A stretch of 64,000 nt of DNA from Tilletia caries. Taxonomy: Eukaryota > Basidiomycota > Exobasidiomycetes > Tilletiales > Tilletiaceae. The stretch lies in the NCBI GenBank assembly GCA_032718865.1, contig JALUTQ010000007.1, positions 992,001 to 1,056,000 on the forward strand, given 5' to 3'. Positions 31,566-42,799 of this stretch are shown here, piece by piece. The notes beneath the pieces are model-generated. The model was not told where the DNA came from and searched no databases. It was given only the letters and a program-made list of their open reading frames with translations. Position numbers and translations under genes: made by a program. Numbering within the stretch: position 1 is the first letter of the stretch; the number at the start of each line of letters is the position of its first letter.

Positions 31566-33182
31566 CTAGTAGGTGGAGCTGCTCCACGACGACGATTTCC
31601 TGACCGGTACCTCTATCTCCTGGTCGTCTGGCGAACTGTCGATGCCGAATCGTTGTCCTGTCGTTTGCCTAGAGCTTGGCATGTCGATTCCTCCTTGACG
31701 ATACGTGCCATGCATGAGTGTAAGGAACGCCTCTGATCTGTCGAGGAAGATGTTGCAGGTGATGATCGAGAATCCCAGAGACGCGCCGATTAGTTGAGGC
31801 ACCAGAAATCCGCAGCCTATCGTTGGCTCTATTCTGCTGAGCTCGACAGCATCAACGGCGAGGATGGAGATGGCGAGAGCGAGGACGGCGAACACGATGG
31901 TACCGATTACGACTGAGATGTTGTGTAGGCTGTATAGCCAAATGACCCTTCGGAAGCCTTGGCCATCACCTAATGGCTCATGCCTGGCGGAGGCAGGAGG
32001 CACATTTGGGAAAAGGCCGTTCATCGGGCTTGTGATCAAGACGTCGTCCTTCTCCTCGACGGATACGAAAGAAGAATATCGCATGTCCCGGTCCATCCCG
32101 TTCCAATGTTCCGATGCTCCGTCTGTGGAGGATATGGTGACCACCGTCGAATACTCCATTCGGACCGTTGCGACGACCTCTCGCGCATGCTTCAGCTGAA
32201 GGAGCGCGGATAGGTGTTGATGGAGCTTGATGACCAGCCGTACGGAGAGGCTGGCGTACATGGCTATGTAGCCTAGTGCGAAGATGAACCACAGCAGAGT
32301 TCCGATGGCCATCCACTGAATGCTGTGTCGTTGTTGTAGCCACAACTGTAGAAGGGATTCAGTTGCTCAGATCAGCTACGACGCCGACGACAACGACTGA
32401 GTACCAGCAACTCCAATCAAAGGGCATTCAAGTCTCACCTCTTGGATCGATCTGAGAATCTCCTCCGTGAGCTCAGGGGCTGAGGACATCTCCGCCATCT
32501 TGAGGTTGGCATCTCGTCTTGTTGACTCGTACAGGGAATCGCTCAAAAGAGCCGGAATCAAGAGGATAACAGCTTGAAGGGTCGGTGCTGCGATCCAGAC
32601 GCAGTTTGCAGCGAAAGGCGACAACGATGGACCTCGCGATTCCCGTTTCAGGAGCTCGTACCGCCGCGAGCCTGGGACTCGGCCGTAATGGCTTCCGCAG
32701 CTGGACCAAGACATGACATACGCGAGTGGGATGAACTGGAGGATCACCCAGAGTGGCATATGTGGAAGCGGAGAGTCTTGATGCAGGTAGGCGAGCTCGA
32801 CAAAGGCCTCGGTAAAGTTCAGTGCCAGGTAGATCGATCCGAACGTGGACCAGACGGCGGTGATGCTCGGCACAATGACCACCCCATCCGGTGTGTTGAC
32901 CATTCGTAGAAGCCATCGACGTCTGTGTGCGTGCAGCCAGACTTCTCTGGCTACGACGGCGACGAACAGGGCAGCCACAAGACAGGCGAAGGTCGTTCGT
33001 GCTGCGGTCAAGACGGAGCCATGGTGCCAGACGAACATATCGTGAAGGAAGTCCCTTGCTTCCTGGACGTTCTCGAAGTCGGGCAACCGCATCCGACGGG
33101 CTGCTTGATCATGGTGAGAGAATGCTGTCGGTGGGGGCGGCGGCAGCAAGTTGAAGCGATCGTATATGGATGGGGAAGACAT
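31566..33182 (-). CDS. Seven-membrane-segment protein of unknown family, paralog 3
   Basis: Exons are 33182-32439 and 32345-31566, giving 507 residues. The intron (32346-32438, 93 bases, GTGAGA to CTACAG) lies at the same codon as in paralogs 1 and 2. It shares the SIYDRFNLLPPPPP start, seven hydrophobic segments and long loop between segments 5 and 6. That loop is the most diverged part: it reads SSTDGASEHWNG where the others have SPTEGRARRWHG. The 5' leader and first 140 coding bases equal paralog 2, while about 32776-32914 is nearly identical to paralog 1. It sits 17 kb from the other two with a LINE and the composite element between. Function unknown. Confidence 0.82.
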
Positions 33183-34191
33183 TGTGGGTCTTGCTGCTCG
33201 GGACTGTGAAGTGGAAAGGACGCAGAGAGGTGATAAAGAGGGAATGGGCAAAGAAGGAAACCGCTTGGCTTTTGACTGTGAGCAGAAGAAGAAACTTCAG
33301 CAATCCAGCTCGCAATATACCGCATGACCCACCTTCCTGGTGTAAGGCAAGGGGCATTTTGAGGTAGACTATAATATAGGCGGTGTGGTTCTTGGGGACT
33401 AGAAACACTATATACTCGAAGGGGACAGGCAGGGGTACAGGAGGCGGTTCGCAGAGCTTCTCGCGACAAAGGCTCGTTCATCGTTCATCCAAACATCATC
33501 GCCTCGAGTTGCACGTGGGACCGCGTGATGTTGCGACGTGTTCGATGTGAGAGAGGTATCGGAACCTGTAACGGCGCAGTCAAGGCGTCGAGCGCCAGAT
33601 GTCGGATCAGATGTCAGATGGCAGACCTGCGCACCTGATATTCAGGCCAGCATCTTCGACGGACCGCAGACGGGCGTCTACTCGCCGTGGCTTGCGATGA
33701 ACCTACGCCCAAGGCATTTTGTGTTGCTTCAGGCTTCAGGAGGCGCGCGCTCGAGTCGTTGTAGGCTGGGCAGAACAAACTACATAGGCGGTGAGCAGTT
33801 AGAGCGTCGAGATGAGCTACATGGTTAAAGTTACGTACCAAGTGTTGACTGGCGGTGGGGAGGTGTGCTGAGCGCCGAGCTGTTGACTATTGCCTGCCAT
33901 GTGCGTATATGGACGGCCTCCTAGATCATCCTCCGAGCCATAGGCCATCCATCACCTTCTCCTCACGTTGTATAGCTTCTCTCGTTCCTGCATAGGCCTT
34001 TGGCCTGGGTCAGCGTATGAAGGAAAAAAAAAAAAAAAAAGTATATGGACGGCCGGGGGGGCGGGCTATCAAATATCGAATCAAACAACCCCTTGAGGAT
34101 AAGTAATGTACTCCTCCAGGAGAGCGTCGCTTGGCCGACAGTACTAAAAGGTCTATAACCCACATCGTTCTTGCCTTTGCCCAAGTATGTA
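33183..34191. other. Intergenic, no gene seen
   Basis: The first 43 bases continue the identity with the paralog 2 leader. An A18 run lies at about 34023-34042 and could be the tail of a decayed retroelement. Nothing else is recognised. Confidence 0.4.
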
Positions 34192-34240
34192 CAGTAGCGT
34201 GCAATAAGTTTGTACCAAAACCCAAATTCGACCATTTCAC
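34192..34240 (+). mobile_element. Solo Tc1/mariner-type terminus
   Basis: TA followed by cagtagcgtgcaataagttt continues as gtaccaaaaccc. The reverse complement occurs at 44925-44969, also ending at TA. No transposase is attached to either, so these are remnants of one family. Confidence 0.6.
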
Positions 34241-34272
34241 AACACCAATTTTTACACGTCGTCCTTATGAAT

Positions 34273-34357
34273 GTATAGTGACCCGGCTGTGGGCCGGAGG
34301 ATTCCCCAGTCTCTGCTTCCGGGGTTTAATTCGGACGCCTCGACGCCCATAAGCGTG
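34273..34357 (-). repeat. Diverged relative of the three-hairpin repeat
   Basis: The block attccccagtctct (34301-34314), then ggggttt and taagcgt, matches the reverse complement of copy B at 44041-44104 in order. The middle hairpin is not preserved. Confidence 0.4.
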
Positions 34358-34489
34358 TTGCATTCATATTCATACTGATGTCTCTCTTCCTTGACCCTTT
34401 CTAGCTCTCCTCATCTGATGTCAACCTTGGGCAGCTTCTTGCTGACTCTCATCTTTATCCCTTACTGACAGGATGACGCTCATCTCCCT

Positions 34490-35350
34490 TTTCTGGTGCT
34501 TGTTTGCTTTGTTCATGATTCGAGAATGACTGCTCACTTCCTCACTCTCCCACCCTCTCACCATCTCGCATCACACCTTCTTCTCCAGGTAATGCCCCTC
34601 ATCGCTACTATCGCTCTCCTTCGGCTCGCTGGCTCACTCACCTCTTCTTCCTCCTCCTTGCGTCTCCGCACGACCGCACCCGCATCAACCGCAGTGCGCG
34701 CTTCCTCCATCGCGGCCGCAACTGCAGCTTCTCGTAACAGCCTCAATTCCGCTGCTGCCATCACTGCCGCAGCACGCATGCCTTTCTCTCTCCGCCCGAT
34801 CTCGACCTCTGCTTTTGCCGTGGGTGCTCACGGTAATGAATGCGTCAGCGAGGACAACGCTCGCCCTCCCTGCTACCGGTGAGTATCTTATTCCATCGCT
34901 CATGCTGCCCTCTCATCGATGTCGATATCCCTTGACCTCCTCCCTCGCTCTCTAGGGTGCTGCAACACATCGCCGACTTGAGTCGCAGAAGATGACGATA
35001 GCAAATATGAAGTCAACGCTGAATCTGCTCGCTCTTCTCTTCCTCTTGACACCACGCCCCACTCTGCAGGACTTCCACAAGTGAGTGTACGCGTGCCCCC
35101 AAACAGATCTCATTCCGCACGCTCCCCCCAAGCTCACGCCTGGTTCCGTGCCTCACTTAGCTACGCCGTGCCTCACCTAGCTATGTATACGAGATCACAA
35201 CCGAGGTTGCGTACAACACCGCACGTCTCTGCTTCCCTCGGATTCGCCGTCGAGACTCTTCACTTCTACAGACCGTCTCTATCCTCGGCCCCGTTGTGCC
35301 CGGCACCACCGTCTCCAGCGGCGCTCACCTGAGTGTTCGATGAATCGTCC
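34490..35350 (+). other. Gene-like debris with splice signals, unidentified
   Basis: From 34590 an open frame starting MPLIATIALLRLAG reads as a Ser/Ala/Arg-rich presequence (to SLRPISTSAFA), suggestive of mitochondrial targeting. It ends at a good donor (CTACCG/GTGAGT, about 34879) with an acceptor near 34955, after which the frame stops at once. A second short frame at 35180-35340 is also plausible coding. I recognise neither. They may be further decayed exons like those around them. Confidence 0.3.
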
Positions 35351-35429
35351 CCAGTGAGTGAGATCGAGTCGTGCACTGCGGAGGCTGAACCCGAAGCACG
35401 AGTTTTCAACATTGTCGAGCTTGGTGAGC

Positions 35430-36040
35430 TTCACGCTCACGGCGTATTTAAGGGGCTGCGAGGATGAGCTGACTCTTCCGTTGGAAATGGCCACAGGAGC
35501 GGGTACGACGGTCGTCAGTATTGCGCTTGCGCGATGTATCCAGCAGAATCCGCCTGGTACCATAGACGCTGCTGCGAATGTGACGTTCTACGCTACTGAT
35601 CTCGGTACGTTCCTCTCCAGCTTTTCTAGCAGAAACAGAAGGGCCATGAGCACGCTGAAAAGGGTGTGGACTTTCCGTCTCCTTCGCAGAATCAGCTCTG
35701 CCTCTCATGCTCACCAACGTGGCGTGGAATGACCTGACCGAGCCCGGGGTCGAGGTCAAGCGAACCTGAGCAAAAAAGTTCACCTCCAGCAAAAAAGTTC
35801 ACCTCCGCCCCCAACACTTCGACTGCCTCCATCTCCTCTCCCGAAACCTCCCCCCTAAAGAATTGGCCTTTTCCTAAAGTCGGAATGCACCTACAATCGA
35901 ACCTTCTATCAACCTCTCGCAAGACGCAAAGACGATCGCCTCCCTCCTGGCTATCAGTGATGAGAGCTCTGTGTTGTGGAAGAAGTATCGGCATAAGATG
36001 AAATGGGGTTGTGGGACGTGTTAAGGAAGGCTGGCTTGGG
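35430..36040 (+). pseudogene. METTL21/family-16-like methyltransferase fragment
   Basis: An exon reading LEMATGAGTTVVSIALA and NVTFYATDL joins across an intron (donor about 35606, acceptor about 35690) to ESALPLMLTNVAWNDL. This matches the S-adenosylmethionine-binding layout of METTL21/EFM-type methyltransferases, where motif I (LELGAGTG) is followed by TDL...L..N. A stop follows soon after; further family-like pieces in other frames (CTYNRTF, then TIASLLAISDE) extend to about 36040. The N-terminal part is not found. The motif I glycine pattern is altered (MATGAG). Confidence 0.55.
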
Positions 36041-36272
36041 TGTGCGACTTGTAGATGAGTGAAAGCATGAGGAGGAGGGCGAGGACTGCGAGGAACGATG
36101 GGGCATTTGGGAGGTCTTTGCCGCATAAGCAGGTATAAGTTCTTGTAATTGAAAAACAAAGGATGTTGACGACCAGACTGACCGCAGACGAGAAAGACGT
36201 CTGTGTTCAGACGATGCCAAAAGATGTGATTGAGCTTCCATTCTATAGCTTCGATTTCGTATTTTGTATGTT

Positions 36273-39200
36273 CTACTGCTCCCCATCAGACAAAATCTCC
36301 TTCCCGCGCAGAGCCTCTCGCATCACGAACCGGTTCCGGTCCAGACCATAGAGTAGCACAGCCAGCACGCCCAAAACGAGACCCACAATCAGGATATCGA
36401 CCGAAGATCTGCTGGTCACCGGCGGCATGCCCTTCACCTGATTCGAAATGCTGTGCTTGCAGCCTGGTTGGATGTCGGAGTGAAGGATGTAGAGGAACTG
36501 CTTCTGTGGTCCGAAAGTAGACATGTGAATCCCGTAGTAAGAGCAAAATCAGTACAAAGACAGTATTACGCGAGCTTGAACCGCTCATACGCACCTCTTC
36601 ATCGATCCACCACTCTCCATCCGAGAGCTCGACCTCAATCGACCGACCCTCGTGATGATATTTCGGCCAGAACACCTCGGTCAACTTGGTCCGGTCGACT
36701 TGGAGCCCTGGATGATGGATCCAACTGGAGAGGCCAGCTGAATGAGTTGGCCCAGACGAGGTTGAAGGAGAGCGACTCCAGCTGGAAGGAAGTCGAGAGT
36801 GGTACGCCGGCGATCTTGACGACACAAGGGCGCTGGTGTTGGTTTGTGGTTATATGGAACAGGAAGTGTCAGCTCACCTTGGGTCCAGACTGGAAGAAGA
36901 ACAGCGATGGAGGACTCACGATGACAGCATCGAGCGCGCGTCCGTGCTTATAAAGCTCTTGACCAGCAAATCTTCGTTTGTTGAGACGGTCCTGCGCGCC
37001 TCCGGACAGCGTCATGAAGCTGAAATCTTCCGCATTCCTAGGAGAGGTGAGAGAAATTAAATGGAAGAATGATTGATGAAGTGGGATGAGCCTGCGTCTT
37101 CTCTGATTCGTAAGCTCGCGGTCTTTTGGCAGACGGAAACGTATCACAAGTCGCTGCACACAAGGACCGAGCGACACAAGACCGTGGAAAGCAGAATATG
37201 AAGTGGCAGAGAAGAGTCAGAGCAACGTCGGTCTTGTTCCCCGTCCCCTCGCTGCACTCGAATCTGCCCAACGCGCTATGAACGTATGCCAGGTCTACTT
37301 GGAATCAAGCCACTCACCCCTGCTCAGTCGTGTTCTGCGCGTAGTAGTTCCACAGTGTGAACGACGCCCAGCAACTCTCCATCGCCCCAATGAGCGCATC
37401 CATTAGACGAGACTGAACCCGGTAGTCGCTCGTCTTGAACGCGTAGTGGGAGTTGATGTCGAAAGGGATGCCGACCTCGCCGATCAGGGTGGGACCGCGT
37501 CCGAGGGAGAGATGGGCGTTGGCGATGAGGTTGGAAATCTGAGTGGCGTAGCTGTTGGATCGTTCGGAGGAAGACAGGTCAGTTGGAATTCTTTCCGGTT
37601 CATGTTTTCACACATGGGCGACGAAGGGCGTCGAGACTCACTTGCGTTTCGGTCCTTTGGCTCCAAAGTAAAGCGCTTGAGCGAAGAACATGCCCTGTCA
37701 GGATTCGGACGAGCTCGCAAATCAGTATTTCTGCATGCTAGGAGATGCGCTGTGGTTGTGACACTGCGCCTCACCCTGCTCAAGCCTTGCACATTCACAC
37801 TCATCGCACCAGCTGCTTTGTTGAAGAGTACTGAGCAAGCAGAGCGCGTTAGTTCTAGGTGCAAGGTGACATTCGCGAGAGGTGTTCAAGAGAAGCGCAC
37901 TCACCATGCAAGTCATAGAAATGAGGTGCAAAGATGCTTCCCACAGGTCGAGGTGTATCTATCAAGTTCCGACTATTCGCATGCGAATACGTCTGCAACC
38001 GCGCCGCATGCTCAAGCTCCTCCAACATCTCCGCCTCCTCGTTTCGCTCCTCTGCCGACATTGTTTCCCTGTCCTTGCTCGTCTGAGCTGCGTCCTCCCG
38101 CCAGGGTGGGACAAACTCATTCGGAATCGGCTCGAAGAAGATGTGCAAATGCGGATCAGCGGATGCTTCTTGCGGATCCTGTCCGCGAAGTTGCTGACCA
38201 AGGGCGCATAGCAGTCCCGATACCACTCAATCCGTCTTCTCGAGAAACCAACACCACTCTTCTTCGTCGCCTTCCTGCCGTCGTCCTCCGTTGTCAGCAA
38301 GCGAGGATCGTATTCGAAGTATCTGACTCACAAGGGGACGAGCTGAGCGTGACCTTCGCTCAGAGCGACGGCCTGTAGGAAGGACGGAAAGAAGCCGATG
38401 TGCAAGTCGGTATCGTAGTCCCACGCGTCGAAGGAGTGCAGATTGACGAAGCCACGATAAGGCTCGTTCATGACCTATTCCGTAGTTCGGCAAGGAGAGG
38501 TCAGCATTTCCGAACTGTCCCCCTTAAGCACGCATGGCCCTTCTAAACTCACCTCGAAGCCCAACACGCTCTCCAAACCAACAACCGCATCGGCCAACTC
38601 TCCGAACGCCCTCAGGTACGCGTCCTGCAAGAACGTCTGCAGCCCGACCATCTCTTCCCCGTCCTTGTGTTCGTCGTTGTGCCCTGCTTCGCAATTAGGT
38701 CGTCTTGTGCCCGGGAGACCAAGAGCGTGGGACGCGGATCTTGTAGGCGAAGATGTCGCCCGCCCAGAAGACGGTGGCCATAGTCGCCGCTGCGAGTTTT
38801 TGGTAGCCTCTGTGAAGGCGAACCCATTTGGGATAGGAAGTTTGCAGATGGGGAGGAAGGAAAATGATTACGGGAAAGGAGCAGAAGAGCGGGTTAAGAA
38901 GGTCAGAGGGTCAAGCAAAAGGGAGTTGAAGAACGGTTAGCCCATATTGAAATAGAAAGCCCCCACCAGAGGCACGCCGAGCGACCGGAGAAGAGAGAGA
39001 AGAGGGGAAGAAAGAAGAAAGGGGTAAGAAAAGCCGCGATTTTTCAGTCCTGTCCAATTCAAAGCTGCTCTCCCACCTTCAGGCAAACTCACGAAGGCCA
39101 AACGAACGGACCCAACCTCTCCCTCCGATCCACCTTCCCGCCCTGCCCCTGGTCCCTCTTCCGCTCCCGTTCCCGCTCCACCTCAACCTCATGCACATAC

Positions 39201-39330
39201 GCCGCCCCCGTCCCCGCAAACCCCCCACATCCAACCCAACCAACTCCAACGTCCACCCGGGCGCCCCCGACCCTCCACACGCCCGACTCCAGACGTCCTG
39301 GTGGGCACAGACGAAGGCGCGGATGCCGTG
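36273..39330 (-). pseudogene. EGCrP-like GH5 glycosidase (glucosylceramide/sterylglucoside hydrolase), frames broken
   Basis: Read right to left, pieces of an endoglycoceramidase-related protein follow in order: HQDVWSRACGGSGAPGWT, GFAGTGAAYVHE, YQKLAAATMATVFWAGD, LQTFLQDAYLRAF, GFE/VMNEPYRGFV with the acid/base Glu, WDYDTDLHIG, HIFFEPIPNEFVPPW, PHFYDLH, FNKAAGAMSVNVQGLSRG, LIGEVGIPFDIN with the nucleophile Glu, FTLWNYYAQNTT, ALDAVI/RPCVVKIAGVP, TEVFWPKYHHEGRS and a C-terminal membrane segment (VDILIVGLVLGVLAVLLYGL). Most joins are clean GT-AG introns. Frames break at about 39221 (C6 run on the + strand), about 38690 and about 36720, and the N-terminal third is missing. Known relatives clear glucosylceramide or ergosterylglucoside. 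Either a recent pseudogene or a functional gene with assembly indels. Confidence 0.75.
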
Positions 39331-39479
39331 CCGGGGTAAATGAAAGGATTGGGGAGAGGATCCGGATTGGTCCGCGTTCGAAGGTCAAAACCGGGATGGC
39401 GACATAGACCTTACTTACGTCGGTGGATCGGCATCTCGTGTCCGGTCCAACAGTCATTCGATTCAATCGAGCACCGATA

Positions 39480-39899
39480 CAGCCCAGCGCGGTCTGGACG
39501 CTGAGTTTGAAAACGGTAATCCTTCTGCTGAGGAATGAGGAGGAAGAGAGGTGGTTATGGGGGAGATACTAGTTGAATCAATGTCCGTCTCTTCAATCGA
39601 TTCTTTCCGTATATCTGTGCTATGGTCCAAAACTCCAAACGCGAGTTGTTAGCCATCAATAGTCTTCAGAGTTCAGGCTCTCAATGATCTGATTTGACAT
39701 CTGCAAACATATGGCGTTGGGTCAGCTGTGGGGCTTGAGCTCTGGAGACTGAAGAGCGTTGACTCATGACTGTGTGCCTTCTTGTGATGGACGTGCAGTA
39801 TTTTTGGTTGCTGTATGTATTACTGTGGAGAGGAGATAAGAGCTATGGAATGGGTTCGTCAGCTTGTCGAATGCCGTCTCTCGGTGGAGAGAAGATGTT
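39480..39899. other. Intergenic, no gene seen
   Basis: The missing N-terminal part of the glycosidase might be expected here, but I find no match to it. Confidence 0.35.
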
Positions 39900-40460
39900 T
39901 CCACCGGGTAGGACTCACCAAGACAGAAACGGGAGAGCGACGGAGGAGGAGAGACATCTGACGGTAGGCGTAGATGATGAGGACGTGCTTTCCGTTGTCA
40001 TGAAACCACTCTCCGATGGCGCTTTTGGAGAAGGGAGCCGGGTACTTACTGGAGGAAAGTGGCCTCGGTTGCGGTGGCGGCGAAGATGCTGGTGTACTTC
40101 ACAGCGTCGTTCTTCTTGAGGACCTGGACGAGCTGTATGACGGTGAAGGGTTTCTGTCCGACGGCGATGTAGATGCAACAGAGCTTCTTGCTCTCGCCCG
40201 GTCCGTCGTTCCGTAGCTTCCAGCTGAGAATTATGTCGATGCCGACGGCAGTCTTACCGGGCTGACGGTCATCGATACCTGTGGGGATGCATCATGCATG
40301 CATGAGAGAAGGGTGAGCACTGTATGGATGCGGAATGGGCGTGGACGGAATCAGATACGCACTGAAGACACGGCCGGTCTCCTCGACGTCACCACTGCGC
40401 CGTCTCCGGAGAGGCGCTGCTCGAGGATATGGGGAAGGGTATGAATGGTGCTGGAGGACG
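39900..40460 (-). pseudogene. ATP synthase alpha subunit fragment, decayed
   Basis: Read right to left, three blocks of the mitochondrial F1 alpha subunit remain: ILEQRLSGDGA and VEETGRVFS near the N-terminus (about 40440-40360, one frameshift); DDRQPGKTAVGIDIIL through KKLCCIYIAVGQKPFTVIQL and [11 protein letters not shown] (about 40281-40050), where the Walker A is DRQPGKT instead of DRQTGKT; and [29 protein letters not shown] (about 40045-39925). The region between blocks 1 and 2 and everything after the third block is absent. The nucleotide-binding motif is altered and the frame is broken, so the copy is non-functional. Confidence 0.85.
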
Positions 40461-41039
40461 AAGAGGCCCATGGCCTGTCAAGACCCGGACCCGGACCCAC
40501 CGTCGGCGGAGGTGTCTCACTGGAACAGGTACCGGACCGTGTACTCGCCCAAGACGCGGACGCTTTCCCATTCTGCGCGACTCGCTCGAAGCTCGAAGGA
40601 GCCGACGCGAACCCAGGAGGGGGCTAGACGCGTCATCACGGCCGTCGCTTTAGGAGAGGTGCATTAAAGACCGGAGTCAGCTTCGAGAACCTGACACTCT
40701 GGCATGTGATTGAGTCCGGACTTACGATGCCAGCGTTTCCTCCTGACACGAAACCCCACTTGCGCAACCTCATCCTCATCGCCGCTCGATTCAGCCACAG
40801 GCTTAGTAAAAAAACTGAAACCGCAAGCCCGCGACAGCTCGCACAGAGGAACTCGCGAGTGGAGGACTGCAAGGTGGCGCGGCCGTCAGCAAAGCGAGAG
40901 CACGGTTCGTCCGGAGCCTTTGAGTTGGATGACGGTCCTGTTTGGCTCTTGGGGGTTGGGTGGGGAAGGCTGGGGTGGATGTAATTGGGGTGGGCAGGGC
41001 GACTTCGACTGGGAGTTTGGGATTGGTGTATAATGAGTC

Positions 41040-42138
41040 AGTGAAGGGTGATACTTGATTTTGGGCAATGAAGACACTCACAAAGACTGGTCACGGCCTT
41101 CTCCAAGCTGTCCGACCCATTCTCCGAACTGGTGGCCGGCATACACCTGTGCCATGGCATGATGTCGATATCGGCGTGCGACTCTGCTGCCTTGCGTTTG
41201 CGCTGTGCGAGTCCATCGACACGGGCAAGAGTCTCATTCAACTCGGGCTCTGCCTTTGCACTGCCGCTGCTGTCGCCACCTTTGGCTGCCTGGGTGCGCG
41301 CCAATGCTGCTTTTGCTTGCTTGCGGAGAAGGGCGACTCCGACGGTGTCGACCTCGTCATCGCCGCCGCCGTTATGGCTGGAGGAGAAATGAGCAGCAAT
41401 GCCTCTCCCGCTGAGGACATCGCCAAGTGTCGGGCACGGGTACGTCTGGACCCGAGGTGACGGTGTGCCGAGTGGAGGGCTGGCCAGAGTAGGAGAGAAT
41501 GAGGTCGCGTGTGTCTCCGATGTCGAGCTGGGGCAAGACTGCGGGGGAGATGCCTGCCGAGCAAGCGGAAGGGGGCGAAGAGCGGTGCGTTTGTTCTGCC
41601 TTGCGGGATGAAAAGGCGAAGGGAGTGGGAGGCGGGCGCAGTTGGATGCGTGTTCGTGCTCGATCTCCCACTGCTTGATATATTTCTCCATGCGCATCCT
41701 GCTGCGGTCCTCCTCGTCGATCTGGGGGTCAGCGCCAGACGGGGATGAGACGAGGATGCCATAGGGGAACTCTGCGGGGAGCGGGGTCAGGTAGGAGAAG
41801 TGTGCGCCAGTGTGCGCCGTGTGTGACTGGGCGGGCGCGGCGGAAGAACGAGGGGTGTGCTGAGTAAGGAGCGGGGCGCGGGCGTGGCTGGGTCGGAAAT
41901 CAGATTGGTGACTAATCGCGCTGCGTTTTTGAGAAGAGGCAGACTGAGGTTGGCGCCATTCGCGCGGCTGAGGACATTGTTGGAGGCCGGGGCTGGGGAA
42001 GTCGTGAAGTTGTGATGCGTGGGTGCGTTCCAGTCTGTGCTGAAAGGAGTCGAAGTGAGGCCGCACAGAGCCGAAGGAAGAGCAGTGGTGCACAGAGACG
42101 ATCTTGAAGCGCGCTAGCGATACCGGCGACGGCGACAC
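41040..42138 (-). CDS. Hypothetical protein or fragment, unrecognised
   Basis: A single open frame of up to 366 residues has no intron inside. The best coding-like part starts near 41830 (FSYLTPLPAEFPYGILVSSP), continues through a charged helix (EEDRSRMRMEKYIKQWEIEH) and ends with a helix (LLRKQAKAALARTQAAK) and a donor-like TTT/GTGAGT at about 41080. Pro/Ser-rich stretches fill the rest. An alternative frame from 42160 (MLSRSAAGVAVAGIAS) looks like a mitochondrial presequence, so the true N-terminus may be spliced. Given the decayed genes on both sides, it may also be a remnant. Confidence 0.35.
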
Positions 42139-42789
42139 CAGCAGCAGAGCGGGACAGCATCGTTACTGAGAGTGCGTGTGACGTGTGTAGTGGTGGATGT
42201 ATGGGTCATGAGAGAGGTGAGAGGGTCAGAAAACGAGCTGAGTGCGTCTGATCCTGCGGGAAGCTGGAAGTGGAGAGACAGGAGCGAGAGGCAAAAGACC
42301 GTGCGGTGCCTATAAAGAAGCTGACTCCGAAGAAGACGAGCGAGGACAACCGAAGGAGCTGGAACGAGAGAGGGCGAGAAGGAGATGAGGTCAGCTGGAC
42401 GGACGTGAATTGCGCTCAAGTTGACAGGACGCACCTCACACCTATAGTGACTGTGGTGTGCCGTCCTCTGCAAACTGGAGCCCGTGCAGTCTGCAACTCT
42501 GCAGAACGGTCAAAGATCAAGATGCCAAAGATCATCGGTATACCGGTTTGTAAATCGACTGTACTAGCGTTGCGACGACGCCGTTCCAAATGTCGAGCAT
42601 GTGAGAACCGGGGAACACGATGGAAGGTCCCAACACGCTGTCGATGTCGACTATGGTCCGAGTTCCAGAACCGGAAACCGCGACGAGATATCCGAGATCG
42701 CACCAGACTGTGGTAGAAAAGGCGTGAACATTAGGCCAGGAGACGGTGTCGAGGAGACTGACTACCACGTACTGCTTGAATCGTTCTTG
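42139..42789. other. No gene confirmed
   Basis: Short minus-strand frames between 42530 and 42770 look weakly coding but match nothing I recognise. They may be decayed continuation of the fatty acid synthase fragment. Confidence 0.3.
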
Positions 42790-42799
42790 TAGATGTTCG

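Noticed and set aside
34023..34042. A18 run as a LINE tail
   Set aside because: No LINE-like sequence or target duplication could be seen upstream; left as a simple homopolymer.
41912..42160. Mitochondrial presequence-like frame starting MLSRSAAGVAVAG
   Set aside because: The frame stops before any recognisable mature domain and overlaps a longer frame; not enough to call a separate gene.
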